From: Pseudomonadota bacterium | Lineage (GTDB): Bacteria > Pseudomonadota > Gammaproteobacteria > Steroidobacterales > Steroidobacteraceae | DNA length: 64,000 bases | Reading direction: 5' to 3' | Assembly (NCBI GenBank): GCA_026398735.1 | Contig: JAPLSH010000007.1 | Coordinates: forward strand, 40,624-104,623 | Shown: in pieces, positions 45,216 to 57,422 of the stretch | Layout: the number at the start of each line of letters is the position of its first letter | How positions within the stretch are numbered: the first letter of the stretch is position 1 | Program-made: the position numbers and the translations under genes | Notes under the pieces: model-generated | The model's database searches: none | The model's input: the letters and a program-made list of their open reading frames with translations, nothing else | Told to the model about the DNA's origin: nothing

Positions 45216-47274
45216 CCGCTGCCTGCGCCGCCTTGCCATCAATGGCACGGCGCACCAGATAAGCACGCACCGCCTCGGCATCTGCCGGGGTGATGCGATC
45301 GCGGAACGACACCATACCGCGCGCTTCCAAGACGCCATCCATCACGATGGTGCGAAAGCTATCGGCACTATTGATCATCGGCGACACGCGCAGGTCGGGG
45401 AACAGACCCCGATTTCCAAACTGCGTTTCATGGCACATCACGCAGTGCACTTGATAGGTGTCGGCTCCGCGTGCCAACAGCGCCTCATCACCAAAGGCTG
45501 GTGGCGGATTGAACGTGCGCGCAGGCGGCAACTCACCGGTCGGCGGCAGCGTGTGTTTGCCACCGAGCTTGTAGACCAGCAAGCGCGAGCGGTTGCCCGT
45601 GTAGTAATCGCGTGAACCATAGCCAGCCAGCTGAGCAATGTATTGCACGCCCTTAATCTCGTAACTGATCGGCGCAGCTACCACGCCAGTTTGCGGATCA
45701 GCAGACCAGAGCTTCATGCCGTCGCTGTCGCGAAACGCAGCGAACTCGCCCTTTTGTGCACCTTGAAACACCAAGCCACCGGCCGTACTGAGTACGCCTG
45801 ACGCAATAGTGCCGCGATTCTCTGAACGCCAGAGCTCACGGCGCGCCACCGGATCCCAAGCCACCAGATAGGCACGTGAGGTGCGCGGCGCATCCGAATG
45901 CAGATCGTTATAGATAGTGGGCGAGGTGCGGCCCATGGCGGTGTTGGCCGAACCCGGACGCGCAACATAATTGGGATCGGGTGCAAAGGCCGTGCTGGTC
46001 TCGACCACTGGCATATACACCAGCCCCGTGCGCGGGCTGAACGAATACGGATGCCAGCTGTGTGCACCCTGCCCGCCCGGCTGCACGATAGCCGGCTTAC
46101 CGGTCTTACCAAAGCGCGCCTCGGCAATCTCCACCGGACGACCGGTCGCCATATCCACATGGCTGGCCCAGGTCACTGTGGTGTACTTGTCTGCCGACAG
46201 CAGCTGACCGCTGGCGGCGTCCAGTACGTAGAAGAATCCGTTCTTGGATTCCTGCATCAACACATGCCGACGACCTGCGGGCAGATCCAGATCAGCCAGC
46301 ATCACCGGACTTGTGGCATCAAAGTCCCAGGTCTCTGCAGGTGTGGTTTGGTAGTGCCACACGTACGCGCCGGTGTCAGCATTGACCGCGATGATGGAAT
46401 TAAGAAACAGGTTATCGCCGCCACCGGGGCTGCGCGCCTCGGCCACCCACGGTGTGCCGTTGGCCGTGCCGAAGTAGACAAGGTTGGTGCGCGCGTCATA
46501 GGCAATGCCGTCCCAGACCGTGCCGCCGCCCAGCTTCCAATACAGATCACCGTTCCACGTTGCAGCAGCCTTACGCAGCTGCTCATTTTCGTAAGGCTTG
46601 GAAGGATCGCCGGGCACCGTATAAAAGCGCCACAGCAGCGTCCCGTCCTTGGCGTCATAAGCAGACACATAACCGCGCACACCGATCTCGGAGCCGCCGT
46701 TACCGATGATCACCTTGCCGTTGGCAATGCGCGGCGCACCAGTGCTGGTATAGGGTTTGGTTTGATCAACCGTGACCACCTGCCACACCACTTTGCCGGT
46801 CTTGGCATCCAGCGCAATCAAGCGACCGTCATAGCTGCCCACATAGATACGACCGCCCCAAGCCGCCACACCGCGGTTGACCACATCGCAGCAGCCTTTA
46901 ATACCGGTGCCACCGGGAACCTTGGGGTCGTACTGCCACAGTGCCTTGCCGCTGACGGCATCAAAGGCATACACCTTGCTCCAAGCAGTGGTGACATACA
47001 GCACGCCATCAATCATCAACGGCGAGGCTTCCTGGCCGCGATTGGTATCAAAGTCGGCGTGCCAAGCAAGACCTAATTGCGAGACGTTGTCGGTGTTGAT
47101 GCGCGTCAGCGGACTGAAGCGCTGTTCATCGCGATTGCGGCCCACCGACAACCACTGGCCTGGCTCGTTATCGGCGTTGGCCAAGCGCGCATCGGTTACG
47201 GGGGCGGCCTGCACCGCCTGTGCAGTCCATGAGCACAGCAGTGCGGTGCAAACCAATCGCAGCATCGGATGCAT
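45166..47274 (-). CDS. PQQ-dependent quinohaemoprotein alcohol dehydrogenase (type II-like)
   Basis: Periplasmic protein of 702 residues with signal peptide ending AVQAAP. Propeller strands carry the tryptophan-docking phrases (VYAFDAVSGKALWQYDP, LIALDAKTGKVVWQV). The adjacent cysteine pair C128-C129 (IKGCCDVV) that stacks on PQQ is present, and TPAETWDFDATSPV holds the catalytic aspartate region. The C-terminal cytochrome c domain has CVMCH at 611-615, with an Ala/Pro-rich tail after it. The length fits quinohaemoprotein alcohol dehydrogenases. Alcohols are the likely substrates; the exact one is unknown. ATG 47274 is chosen for the signal peptide. Confidence 0.92.
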   Translation of the reverse strand: MHPMLRLVCTALLCSWTAQAVQAAPVTDARLANADNEPGQWLSVGRNRDEQRFSPLTRINTDNVSQLGLAWHADFDTNRGQEASPLMIDGVLYVTTAWSKVYAFDAVSGKALWQYDPKVPGGTGIKGCCDVVNRGVAAWGGRIYVGSYDGRLIALDAKTGKVVWQVVTVDQTKPYTSTGAPRIANGKVIIGNGGSEIGVRGYVSAYDAKDGTLLWRFYTVPGDPSKPYENEQLRKAAATWNGDLYWKLGGGTVWDGIAYDARTNLVYFGTANGTPWVAEARSPGGGDNLFLNSIIAVNADTGAYVWHYQTTPAETWDFDATSPVMLADLDLPAGRRHVLMQESKNGFFYVLDAASGQLLSADKYTTVTWASHVDMATGRPVEIAEARFGKTGKPAIVQPGGQGAHSWHPYSFSPRTGLVYMPVVETSTAFAPDPNYVARPGSANTAMGRTSPTIYNDLHSDAPRTSRAYLVAWDPVARRELWRSENRGTIASGVLSTAGGLVFQGAQKGEFAAFRDSDGMKLWSADPQTGVVAAPISYEIKGVQYIAQLAGYGSRDYYTGNRSRLLVYKLGGKHTLPPTGELPPARTFNPPPAFGDEALLARGADTYQVHCVMCHETQFGNRGLFPDLRVSPMINSADSFRTIVMDGVLEARGMVSFRDRITPADAEAVRAYLVRRAIDGKAAQAAVTAPVAAPAQRTAAPR

Positions 47275-47305
47275 GATCGAGCCCCCCAACGGTGACGTTG
47301 CTCTG

Positions 47306-47677
47306 CTAGAGCTGGATGCGACTACCCAGGCCGGCACCGGCCTCAGGTACGACGATGCGCGACTGCTGTTCACGGCGCATTTCACGCGCTTCTTCGATGG
47401 CATTTTCCAGCGCCTGGCGCACCGCCGCAGGGAACTGCGCGATAGCTTCGGCCAGCGTTTCGACTTCCATCTCGAAGCCCAGCGGCAGCACGCCACCCGG
47501 AGTCATCAGCTGCGTCTGACCACTGAACAACACCGGACGCGACGGATCGCGCAGACCCTCGGGAGTGACCGGCGTCAGGCGGCGAATGGCGCCAGCGGTG
47601 CGATCGGTGAACAGTTCTTCTTGATAGACGTTGGCGGCGTCAAAGCTGATGTCGGGCAGGTTCGATTCGCTGGACAT
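47306..47677 (-). CDS. conserved-looking small protein of unknown function
   Basis: Protein of 123 residues that I cannot assign to a named family. It has no signal peptide or membrane segment. It has an acidic N-terminus (SESNLPDISFDAANVYQEEL), a central beta-rich part (AGAIRRLTPVTPEGL, then VLFSGQTQLMTPGGVLPLGF), and a C-terminal amphipathic helix (LAEAIAQFPAAVRQALENAI followed by a Glu/Arg-rich stretch). AAGAGGATC precedes the ATG, which supports real translation. It lies between mutT and the alcohol dehydrogenase on the same strand, with gaps of 57 and 31 bases, and could be cotranscribed with either. Confidence 0.7.
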   Translation of the reverse strand: MSSESNLPDISFDAANVYQEELFTDRTAGAIRRLTPVTPEGLRDPSRPVLFSGQTQLMTPGGVLPLGFEMEVETLAEAIAQFPAAVRQALENAIEEAREMRREQQSRIVVPEAGAGLGSRIQL

Positions 47678-47734
47678 AACGATCCTCTTGCGCGTGGCGC
47701 GTGAAGCGGTAAATGCGCCGAGTTTAAGCTGATT

Positions 47735-48142
47735 TCAGCGGCCAAGCGCAGCGGCCAGCACCGGCAACATCGGCAGATCCGCCTCCAGCAGATCGATGTC
47801 TGCCAGCTCTTCCAGCGTGACCCAGCGCAGTGCCTGCCCGTCCAGCCCTTGCGGCTCACCCTCGTGCCGCAGCACCAGCCACAGGCCAATGGCGACCCGG
47901 CGGTCCGGATAGTCGTGGCAGACCTCGGCCAGACGCTGCTGGGCATCGACCCGCACGCCCAGTTCCTCGTGTAACTCGCGCACGACTGCCGCCGCTTCAT
48001 CCTCGCCGGGCTCGACCTTGCCGCCGGGAAACTCCCAGCGACTAGCAGCCCACTTCCCTGGCGGCCGCTGCGCCACCAGCACGCGGCCCTGGCGGTCCAC
48101 CAGCACCGCGGCCACCACCTGCAGGACAGTGGGATTGCTCAT
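47735..48142 (-). CDS. mutT: MutT/Nudix 8-oxo-dGTP diphosphatase
   Basis: Protein of 135 residues with the complete Nudix box GKVEPGEDEAAAVVRELHEE-LGV (about residues 41-63: GX5EX7REUXEEXGU). The N-terminal VVAAVLVDRQGRVLVAQRPPG and the SRWEFPGGK lead-in are typical of MutT, which removes oxidised dGTP. ATG 48142 (MSNPTVLQ) is chosen over 48163, which would start inside the palindrome. It is divergent from the SPFH gene. Confidence 0.93.
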   Translation of the reverse strand: MSNPTVLQVVAAVLVDRQGRVLVAQRPPGKWAASRWEFPGGKVEPGEDEAAAVVRELHEELGVRVDAQQRLAEVCHDYPDRRVAIGLWLVLRHEGEPQGLDGQALRWVTLEELADIDLLEADLPMLPVLAAALGR

Positions 48143-48149
48143 TTGATCG

Positions 48150-48167
48150 CATAGTGATATCACTATG
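48150..48167. promoter_or_regulatory. perfect 18-bp palindrome between mutT and SPFH gene, probable operator
   Basis: CATAGTGATATCACTATG is a perfect inverted repeat in the 51-base gap between divergent mutT and the SPFH gene. The next gene pair encodes an SPFH protein and a small ribbon-helix-helix-like protein, which is an attractive candidate for binding here. The operator role is inferred. Confidence 0.6.
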
Positions 48168-48193
48168 ACATCTCCGAACAGCAGAGGTCGATC

Positions 48194-49156
48194 ATGGCGA
48201 CGGAACAGGGTGTGGTGAGTCGGGAACGTGAAGTCACGGTGAAGTCGGGCTGGCTGATGTTGGCAGTCACTGTACTGCTGCTGGTGGCCGGCGTCGCCTT
48301 GCTCGCCGCAGGTGCCGGTCTACAGAGCGCCGCACTGGTCATCCTCGGCATCGTGCTGTTGGTGGTGGACGTGTTCATGATCTGCGGCTTCTTCACGCTA
48401 CAGCCCAATCAGGCGCGCGTGCTGGTGCTGTTTGGCAAATACCACGGCACCGTGCGGCGCGATGGCTTTCATTGGGCCAACCCGTTCTATACCAACGGAC
48501 CTGGCTCTGGCGTACAGGTGAGCGCCAAGGGCGAAGTCACCGTCTCAAAGCCCAAGAAGCATCCGCGCATGAAGATCTCGCTGCGCGCACGCAATCTCAA
48601 TGGCGAGCGTCTCAAGGTCAACGACAAGCAAGGCAACCCGATCGAGATCGCCGCGGTGATCATCTGGCGCGTTCAAGACACGGCGCAGGCGATGTTTGAT
48701 GTGGACGACTATGAAGAGTACGTGCGCTTGCAGGCTGAATCCGCACTGCGGCATCTGGGCAGCCAATATGCCTATGACAATGCCGAGGCAGGCGAAATCA
48801 CCTTGCGCAGCGGCATGGATGAAGTGTCGCAGACACTGGCACAAGAGCTGTCGCAGCGTTTGGCCAAGAGTGGCATCGCTGTCGATGAAGCACGCCTGAC
48901 CCATCTGGCTTATGCGCCGGAAATTGCGCAAGCCATGCTGCGCCGTCAGCAAGCTGAAGCGGTGATCGCCGCGCGGCAGAAAATCGTACAGGGCGCGGTC
49001 AGCATGGTGGACATGGCGCTGCGCGATCTGGCCGAACGCAACGTGGTCGACCTGGACCCCGAGCGCAAAGCCGCCATGGTCAGCAACCTGCTGGTGGTGC
49101 TGTGCGGTGAGTCCGAGGCCAAGCCGGTGATCAACGCCGGCACGCTGTACGGCTGA
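48194..49156 (+). CDS. SPFH/Band 7 (stomatin-like) membrane protein
   Basis: Protein of 320 residues. Two close hydrophobic segments at about residues 19-40 and 45-66 ([20 protein letters not shown]) anchor a cytoplasmic SPFH domain, marked by [40 protein letters not shown] and the coiled-coil part [25 protein letters not shown] proteins form ring or cage oligomers in membrane microdomains. An AGAGG ribosome site is seen before ATG 48194. No NfeD-type partner is adjacent; instead a small RHH-like gene follows after ten bases. Confidence 0.9.
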   Translation: MATEQGVVSREREVTVKSGWLMLAVTVLLLVAGVALLAAGAGLQSAALVILGIVLLVVDVFMICGFFTLQPNQARVLVLFGKYHGTVRRDGFHWANPFYTNGPGSGVQVSAKGEVTVSKPKKHPRMKISLRARNLNGERLKVNDKQGNPIEIAAVIIWRVQDTAQAMFDVDDYEEYVRLQAESALRHLGSQYAYDNAEAGEITLRSGMDEVSQTLAQELSQRLAKSGIAVDEARLTHLAYAPEIAQAMLRRQQAEAVIAARQKIVQGAVSMVDMALRDLAERNVVDLDPERKAAMVSNLLVVLCGESEAKPVINAGTLYG

Positions 49157-49166
49157 CGCGCCGCAC

Positions 49167-49358
49167 ATGGCAGAACGCAAAGCCTTTGCCCTGCGTATCG
49201 ATCCGGCTCTGTGGGCCGAGATCGAGCGCTGGGCAGCCGACGAACTGCGCAGCGCCAATGGGCAAGTAGAGTTCATTCTGCGTGATGCAGTGCGGCGGCG
49301 TGCCAGCAAGAGAGACGTTTCTTCAGAATCCAAAATCGCCACCGAGCCCGACGTATGA
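49167..49358 (+). CDS. Arc/ribbon-helix-helix-like small DNA-binding protein
   Basis: Protein of 63 residues. [20 protein letters not shown] fits a ribbon-helix-helix (a strand with alternating outward residues, then helix A), followed by [20 protein letters not shown] as helix B, and a polar tail. Arc-type repressors bind palindromes as dimers of dimers. It follows the SPFH gene by ten bases and precedes the oxygenase by seven, so the three appear to be one operon. A likely target is the palindrome at 48150 (inference). Confidence 0.75.
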   Translation: MAERKAFALRIDPALWAEIERWAADELRSANGQVEFILRDAVRRRASKRDVSSESKIATEPDV

Positions 49359-49365
49359 TCGGCCC

Positions 49366-50430
49366 ATGACAGCGTCCCCTGCTTCACGACATCTGGAACT
49401 GGCAGCCCGGCACGATCAGCAGGGCAACCACGACGAGGCCATCAACGATCTTGCCCGTGGCACGCAAGCCGGCGATCCGCATTGCGCGCGCCTGCTGGGA
49501 TTACGCTTGTTTACCGGTGATCGGGCGCCCTTGCTGCCAGAACCTGGCCTGCGTTTTCTGGGCGAGGCTTGTGATGGCGGCGTGCCCGAAGCAGCCGCGC
49601 GCGCTGCCGGCTTACTGGCACTAGGCCTGCACATGCCCGCCAACTGGCCACTGGCTCTGCAGTGGCTCACGCGCTCTGCCTCACAGGGTTGGCTGCCTGC
49701 GCAACAGCAACTGCTCGCCCTTTGCGATAACCGCGAGTTAGCGCTGCACGCCACGCAACAGACGGCCATCGACTGGTCCGCTCTGGCCAACGCTGTGCAA
49801 CTCGATAGCTGGCGGCGCAGTCCACCGCTGGTTATCAAAAGCGACGAGCCACGCGTGGCTGCCGTGCCGCAGCTGTTGCGTACCGAAATCTGCCAACTGC
49901 TTATCGACCTTGTGGATCGCGACAGGTTGATGCGCGCCCAAGTCTATGACCCGATTGCACAGCGCAACATAGTCGCCGCGCATCGCGACAACACCTTAGT
50001 CACCTACGACATTCACGAGGTGGAGCTGGTACACCTGCTGGTGCAAGCACGCATGTCGGCCGCCTGCGGCGTGCCAGAGCGGCACATGGAAATGCCCAAC
50101 CTGCTGCACTACTGGCCGGGTGAGCAGATCCGCAACCACTACGACTTTGTCGATCCCTCATCCACACCCGACTATGCGGCGGAGATCGCGCTCAACGGGC
50201 AACGGATGGTCACGTTTTTGATCTATCTGAACGATGACTACGACGGTGGCACTACAGATTTCCCGCAGCTGGACATCAGCCACCGAGGCACGCGCGGTGA
50301 GGGCCTGTTCTTCATCAATGCACTGCCGGACTTATCGCCGGATTTGCGCATGCTGCATGCCGGCCGTCCGCCAACGCGCGGTGAGAAGTGGCTGGTGACG
50401 CAGTTCGTGCGTTCACGACCCACGCGCTGA
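49366..50430 (+). CDS. 2OG-Fe(II) oxygenase (prolyl 4-hydroxylase-like) with N-terminal Sel1-like repeats
   Basis: Protein of 354 residues. Residues 1-125 look like Sel1-type helical repeats (GDPHCARLLGLRLFTGD; GVPEAAARAAGLLALG; NWPLALQWLTRSASQGWLPA). Residues about 150-350 are a double-stranded beta-helix oxygenase: iron ligands H258 and D260 in RNHYDFVD, H331 in MLHAGRPP, and 2-oxoglutarate-binding K341 in RGEKWLVTQFV. This matches bacterial prolyl 4-hydroxylase-like enzymes, so it probably hydroxylates a protein residue held by the repeats. No export signal. ATG 49366 is chosen because it follows the small DNA-binding gene directly. Confidence 0.88.
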   Translation: MTASPASRHLELAARHDQQGNHDEAINDLARGTQAGDPHCARLLGLRLFTGDRAPLLPEPGLRFLGEACDGGVPEAAARAAGLLALGLHMPANWPLALQWLTRSASQGWLPAQQQLLALCDNRELALHATQQTAIDWSALANAVQLDSWRRSPPLVIKSDEPRVAAVPQLLRTEICQLLIDLVDRDRLMRAQVYDPIAQRNIVAAHRDNTLVTYDIHEVELVHLLVQARMSAACGVPERHMEMPNLLHYWPGEQIRNHYDFVDPSSTPDYAAEIALNGQRMVTFLIYLNDDYDGGTTDFPQLDISHRGTRGEGLFFINALPDLSPDLRMLHAGRPPTRGEKWLVTQFVRSRPTR

Positions 50431-50448
50431 CACAACAGCACCACCCAT

Positions 50449-50482
50449 AAAAAAGGGCGATGGATCTTGCGATCCACCGCCC
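50449..50482 (-). terminator. rho-independent terminator of the TonB receptor
   Basis: On the minus strand, GGGCG-G-TGGATC, loop GCAA, GATCCA-T-CGCCC is followed by six T (AAAAAA at 50449-50454 on the plus strand). One mismatch in an otherwise 11-bp stem. It begins 32 bases after the receptor stop and may also end the opposing oxygenase transcript. Confidence 0.85.
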
Positions 50483-50513
50483 CTTCTGCGCTTTACGCAG
50501 TCTCGTCAGGCGA

Positions 50514-53500
50514 TCAGAGCTTCGCCTTCACACCTACAAAGAACCGACGTCCCAGAATGTCGTAGAAGCTGGGGTTGGTGTTGTCGGTGTTGCTGTCGCC
50601 ACCCGGGATGTAGTTCAGCGACGGCGGGGCCTTGTTGAGCAGGTTGTCGATACCGGCCCGGAAGGTCACCTTGCCCATGGCGTAGCTGGCGTTGAGGCCA
50701 AACACATCATAGGTGCCGGTGCCCTGCTGGGTGGTGGTCGGGGCGATGCCCTTGGCGGCCGACTCCACTGCCGGCAGGTGACGCCACTGCAACCCGAGGT
50801 TGATGTCAGCCACGCGGTAGCTGAAGTTGGTCAGCAGACGGTAGTCATACTGGCCACCTTGGTCGAGCGTGCCCTTGGCAACGTTGGTCGTGCCGCCGGC
50901 CACCGGCTGGTAGTCGTACTTCGACAGCCAGCTCAGCGTGGTGTTGACCGCGAAGTTGCCCGGGCCCACTTCGTGGCTCCACGCCAATGACATATCGATA
51001 CCCGAGGTATTGATGGTGCCGAGGTTGGAATACGCCGCAATCGTCTGCTCGCGATCACCGGTGATCGGGTTGCGGGCGATCAACTGGCAAGCCTCGTTGG
51101 TAACCGAGTAGGTCGGGTTGGTCGCCGGGTTGAAGCAGCGGCCATACACCGTGGTCGAGGAGATCGGCGCGATCGCGTCGGTGACCTTGATCTGGTAGTA
51201 GTCAGCCGTAACCACCAGGTTCGGTGCGCCGAAGGGCTCGGACAGCACGGCACCAAAAGTGAACGTCTGAGCCGTCTCAGGTCCAACCTTCGGATTGCCC
51301 TTGGTGACCTCGATCTCCAACGGGAAGAACGCCGGACCACCCGGGCGCGAGAACGTGCTCGGGCTGGCCGAGAACGGCGTCGTGGTGTTGCCGATGATGG
51401 CTTGGCACAGCGCCTGCACCTTGGCCCGGTCCGGGTTGCTGGCAACGTTGCCATACTTGGACTGGGTGGTGACCGAGCAGTAATCACCCTCGGGGAAGGG
51501 AACGACCAGCAGCGTCGGGCCGGTGAACAGCTCGGCGGTGTTGGGCGCACGCGTGGCGTAGTTGTAACCACCGCGGAAGGTCACCGAGTCCAACGCCTTC
51601 CAGGTGAACAGTCCCTTGTAGGTGTTGACGTTGCCGGCCGTATCGAAATCCGACAGGCGGTAGCCCAGCTCCAGGTCCAGCGACTTGACGAACGGGAGGT
51701 CCTTGACGACGGGCAGCAGCACCTCGCCATAGGCTTCCTTGACGTTCGTGCTGCCCTTGGTGCCGTTCGAGGCGAACAGGCCGATCGGGTTGTCCATGAT
51801 CTGCTCCACCGGATAGCCCGGATCGAAGCGGAAATCATTGGCGCGATACGACACACCCAATGCAAAGCGCGACTCACCGGCCGGCAGGTCGAAGGCGCCG
51901 CCCTGCACGTTGGCTTCGAGGATGTCTTGGGTCAGCTCGGTGATCTGGCGAGTGCGGGTCTGCACGCTGTTGAGGCAATCCGCCGACGGCGTGAACTCAT
52001 TGAACACCGGAATGCCCGAGGTGCAGTCCAGCTGGTAGCCGCGACCGGCCAGCACGCCGGTGGGCGGCGAGGTGATCTTGGCGTTCTTACCGAAGTTCGG
52101 CGCATTGATCAGCATCGCGTAGCGCTGCAGCGACGGCGTGACCGTCTCTGACAACGTGCTGGTGCTGCCGCGCGAGTAATAGGCTTCCCAGGTCCAGTCC
52201 TTGATGCCCAGCTTGCCGTTGAGGCCTGCCATCACCTGCCACACGTTGGAGGTGTTGGTCGACTTGAGCGGGCCGAACCAGTCAAGCACCTGGAACAGCG
52301 CCCAGGGCGCGGTCGGGTTCGGACGCGAGTCCAGCAGCGTATTGAGTGCAGCGGGCAGCGTGCGGCTATCGCGCGGCACCGGTACCGACCACACGGTCAC
52401 GCCCGGAGCGAGGTTGCCACGGGTCAGCACCTTGTTGTTGGAATAGCTGGCCTGCAGGGTGGCTTCGATGTTGTCGGTCACTTCGTAGCGACCCTTCATG
52501 AACAGCGAGTGGCGCTCCAGCGGCGTGGAGGCGAACTGCGTGGTGTACTTCTGGTCGAAGTTGCCGTTGGCCAGCTTGTTGACCATGGTGAACCGGCCGG
52601 CATCCAGGGCGCCCAGCGGCCCCTTGTAGCCCGCAGCGCCCAGGCCTGCGCCCGGCGCAAAGGCCGTACCGTCATTGTTGAAGCGCACGTCGGCCACCGA
52701 GCAAGTGCCGGTAGAGCTCAGCGCCACACCGACCACGCCGCACAGCGCAGCTGCGCTGGGGTTGTTCGTCGGCAGGCCGGCATTGCCGCCGGTCGCCAGG
52801 CCCGGGGCCTGCGGGAAATCGCCGCCCGCGTTGGTTGTATCCCGCCAGCCGTTCACATAGAAATCGCGATCTTTCTGGTACACGGCATCGCGCTTGGTCC
52901 AGTCGATCGAGAACATGACGTTGCCGCGACCATCAGACGAATTCATGCCCATCAAGGCCGAAATACGCTGCTCGGAGCCGTCGCCCTGCTCGGTGATGCC
53001 GTAGTGGGCATCGACGTCGAGGCCCTCGAAATTCTTCTTGAGGATGAAGTTGGTCACGCCGGCGATGGCGTCCGGGCCGTACACAGCGGAAGCACCGCCG
53101 GTGATGACCTCGACGCCCTGAATGGCGGCCTGCGGGATGGTGTTGATATCGACCACCAGGCTGGCGTTAGCCGGCTGCGGGCGACGACCATCAACGAGGA
53201 CCAGGTTGCGGTTGGGGCCCAGACCACGCAGGTTCAGCGTGGCAATGCCGGGCGTCTGCGCGGCGCCGGCCTGCGCACCTGAAACGAACTGGTTGCCGCC
53301 CGGAACGAACTGCGGCAACTGCTGCAGCACCGACTCCACGGCGGTTGTCGATGAATTCTCTAGCGACTGGGTGTTGACGGTGACGATCGGGCTGGCCGCC
53401 GTCAGGTCGCGGCGCACGATGCGCGAACCAGTGATGGCGACTTCTTCCAAACCATCTTCTGCTGCCGCAACCGGCAATGCATTGACCAGCGCCGCAGCAA

Positions 53501-53558
53501 CTGCTGCCGCAACCAGCCATCGCGAATTAGAACCAGACGTGTGTCCTTGTACAGACAT
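50514..53558 (-). CDS. TonB-dependent receptor
   Basis: Outer-membrane receptor of 1014 residues. Signal peptide to about PVAAAE, then LEEVAITGSRIVRRD (TonB box and plug start). The plug contains LRGLGPNRNLVLVDGRRPQP and VEVITGGASAVYGPDAIAGV, and the barrel ends RRFFVGVKAKL. It is the same subtype as the receptor at 16758. GAAGGGG lies before ATG 53558; the frame extends to 53594 but the signal peptide starts at MSVQGHT. It is isolated: the oxygenase is convergent and secA ends 144 bases upstream. The cargo is unknown. Confidence 0.93.
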   Translation of the reverse strand: MSVQGHTSGSNSRWLVAAAVAAALVNALPVAAAEDGLEEVAITGSRIVRRDLTAASPIVTVNTQSLENSSTTAVESVLQQLPQFVPGGNQFVSGAQAGAAQTPGIATLNLRGLGPNRNLVLVDGRRPQPANASLVVDINTIPQAAIQGVEVITGGASAVYGPDAIAGVTNFILKKNFEGLDVDAHYGITEQGDGSEQRISALMGMNSSDGRGNVMFSIDWTKRDAVYQKDRDFYVNGWRDTTNAGGDFPQAPGLATGGNAGLPTNNPSAAALCGVVGVALSSTGTCSVADVRFNNDGTAFAPGAGLGAAGYKGPLGALDAGRFTMVNKLANGNFDQKYTTQFASTPLERHSLFMKGRYEVTDNIEATLQASYSNNKVLTRGNLAPGVTVWSVPVPRDSRTLPAALNTLLDSRPNPTAPWALFQVLDWFGPLKSTNTSNVWQVMAGLNGKLGIKDWTWEAYYSRGSTSTLSETVTPSLQRYAMLINAPNFGKNAKITSPPTGVLAGRGYQLDCTSGIPVFNEFTPSADCLNSVQTRTRQITELTQDILEANVQGGAFDLPAGESRFALGVSYRANDFRFDPGYPVEQIMDNPIGLFASNGTKGSTNVKEAYGEVLLPVVKDLPFVKSLDLELGYRLSDFDTAGNVNTYKGLFTWKALDSVTFRGGYNYATRAPNTAELFTGPTLLVVPFPEGDYCSVTTQSKYGNVASNPDRAKVQALCQAIIGNTTTPFSASPSTFSRPGGPAFFPLEIEVTKGNPKVGPETAQTFTFGAVLSEPFGAPNLVVTADYYQIKVTDAIAPISSTTVYGRCFNPATNPTYSVTNEACQLIARNPITGDREQTIAAYSNLGTINTSGIDMSLAWSHEVGPGNFAVNTTLSWLSKYDYQPVAGGTTNVAKGTLDQGGQYDYRLLTNFSYRVADINLGLQWRHLPAVESAAKGIAPTTTQQGTGTYDVFGLNASYAMGKVTFRAGIDNLLNKAPPSLNYIPGGDSNTDNTNPSFYDILGRRFFVGVKAKL

Positions 53559-53702
53559 AGTGACCCCTTCAAGATTTGTGTTGTAGCAAGCCAACGCAGG
53601 TTGAGTCCCGGCGCAGACGCGCTAGAAATACTAGAAATCTTGGGGAATGGCAATTCCTAGACGCGACGAATAGCTTCGCCGCGTCTCGAAACCGCAACAG
53701 CC

Positions 53703-56441
<2,739 letters not shown>

Positions 56442-56580
56442 GAGTATTCCTTGGTCTAAAGCTGGGGCAGGCCCACCGCCGGAACCGTCCTGGAGGCTGC
56501 TGCCGATAAATAGCCCGGTATTTTACGAGACGCGCGGCCCGGACGGGTAACGATGTGCAAACAGGGACCCCTAACGCCCA

Positions 56581-57372
56581 TCAGCGGCGGGCCAGGGCCA
56601 GTGGATCGACCGGCCGGCCGTCGCGCAACACCTCAAAATGCAGGTGTGGGCCGGTGGTACGGCCGCTCTCGCCCAGCAGCGCCACAGGCTGGCCACGCCG
56701 GACGGTCTGGCCTGCAACCACCAGGCTGCGCTGGGCATGGGCATAGCGGGTGACAAAGCCATTGCCGTGAGTGATCTCGACTATCGTGCCATAGCCGTCA
56801 CGCCAGCCTGCTGCCGACACCACCCCGGCCGCTGCAGCAACCACTGCCGTGCCAGCACCGCCTGCAATGTCGATGCCTTGGTGCTGCGCCAACTCACCCG
56901 ACAGCGGATCCGCTCGCTCGCCATACAGCGACGACAACACACCGCGATCCACCGGCCGGCCATCGGGTCGCAACGCTGCTGCCATACGGCGTGAAACCAA
57001 CGCTGTTTCCAATACCGGCAGCTGTACGTCCTGCGACTCGATCCGCCGGCTTACCGCCTGCGCACGTTGTTCAAAAGCAGCCGTTGGCGCAGCCGGTGGC
57101 GCATCAAAGTTAAATTCTTGAGCAGGCAGCTGAGCCAGCTGCACCAGCCGGCGACCCAGCGTTTCAAGGCGCAGCAAGCGCGCTTCGAACTGCCCGAGGC
57201 GCAAGTCCAAGCCATCGAGGCGCGGCTGCTGCGGTGCGTCAACACTCAGAGGCACAGGCACAGCGATCAGGCTGCGCTGACCGGCGCGCACACCCAGAGC
57301 ATAGGCAGTGGCCAACACCGACAGGCCTGCCACACTGGCAAACAACACCGCGAAGGGACGACGCGACAGCAT
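56581..57372 (-). CDS. M23 (LytM-type) metallopeptidase
   Basis: Protein of 263 residues with an N-terminal anchor or signal helix (about residues 5-27), a helical/coiled segment with several Leu and Arg (about 45-115), and a LytM domain at about 150-255. The zinc ligands lie in HQGIDIAGGAG and TGPHLHFEVL, with a catalytic His in RYAHAQRS. LytM enzymes cut peptidoglycan crosslinks or activate amidases. It lies between lpxC/dciA and secA, as in Xanthomonas and Pseudomonas. ATG 57372 is chosen, where the hydrophobic segment begins. Confidence 0.92.
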   Translation of the reverse strand: MLSRRPFAVLFASVAGLSVLATAYALGVRAGQRSLIAVPVPLSVDAPQQPRLDGLDLRLGQFEARLLRLETLGRRLVQLAQLPAQEFNFDAPPAAPTAAFEQRAQAVSRRIESQDVQLPVLETALVSRRMAAALRPDGRPVDRGVLSSLYGERADPLSGELAQHQGIDIAGGAGTAVVAAAAGVVSAAGWRDGYGTIVEITHGNGFVTRYAHAQRSLVVAGQTVRRGQPVALLGESGRTTGPHLHFEVLRDGRPVDPLALARR

Positions 57373-57422
57373 GCTGCGCTCCGGAGCCAATGAACGCGTT
57401 ACCCTAGGCGGCCGGAACCTCC

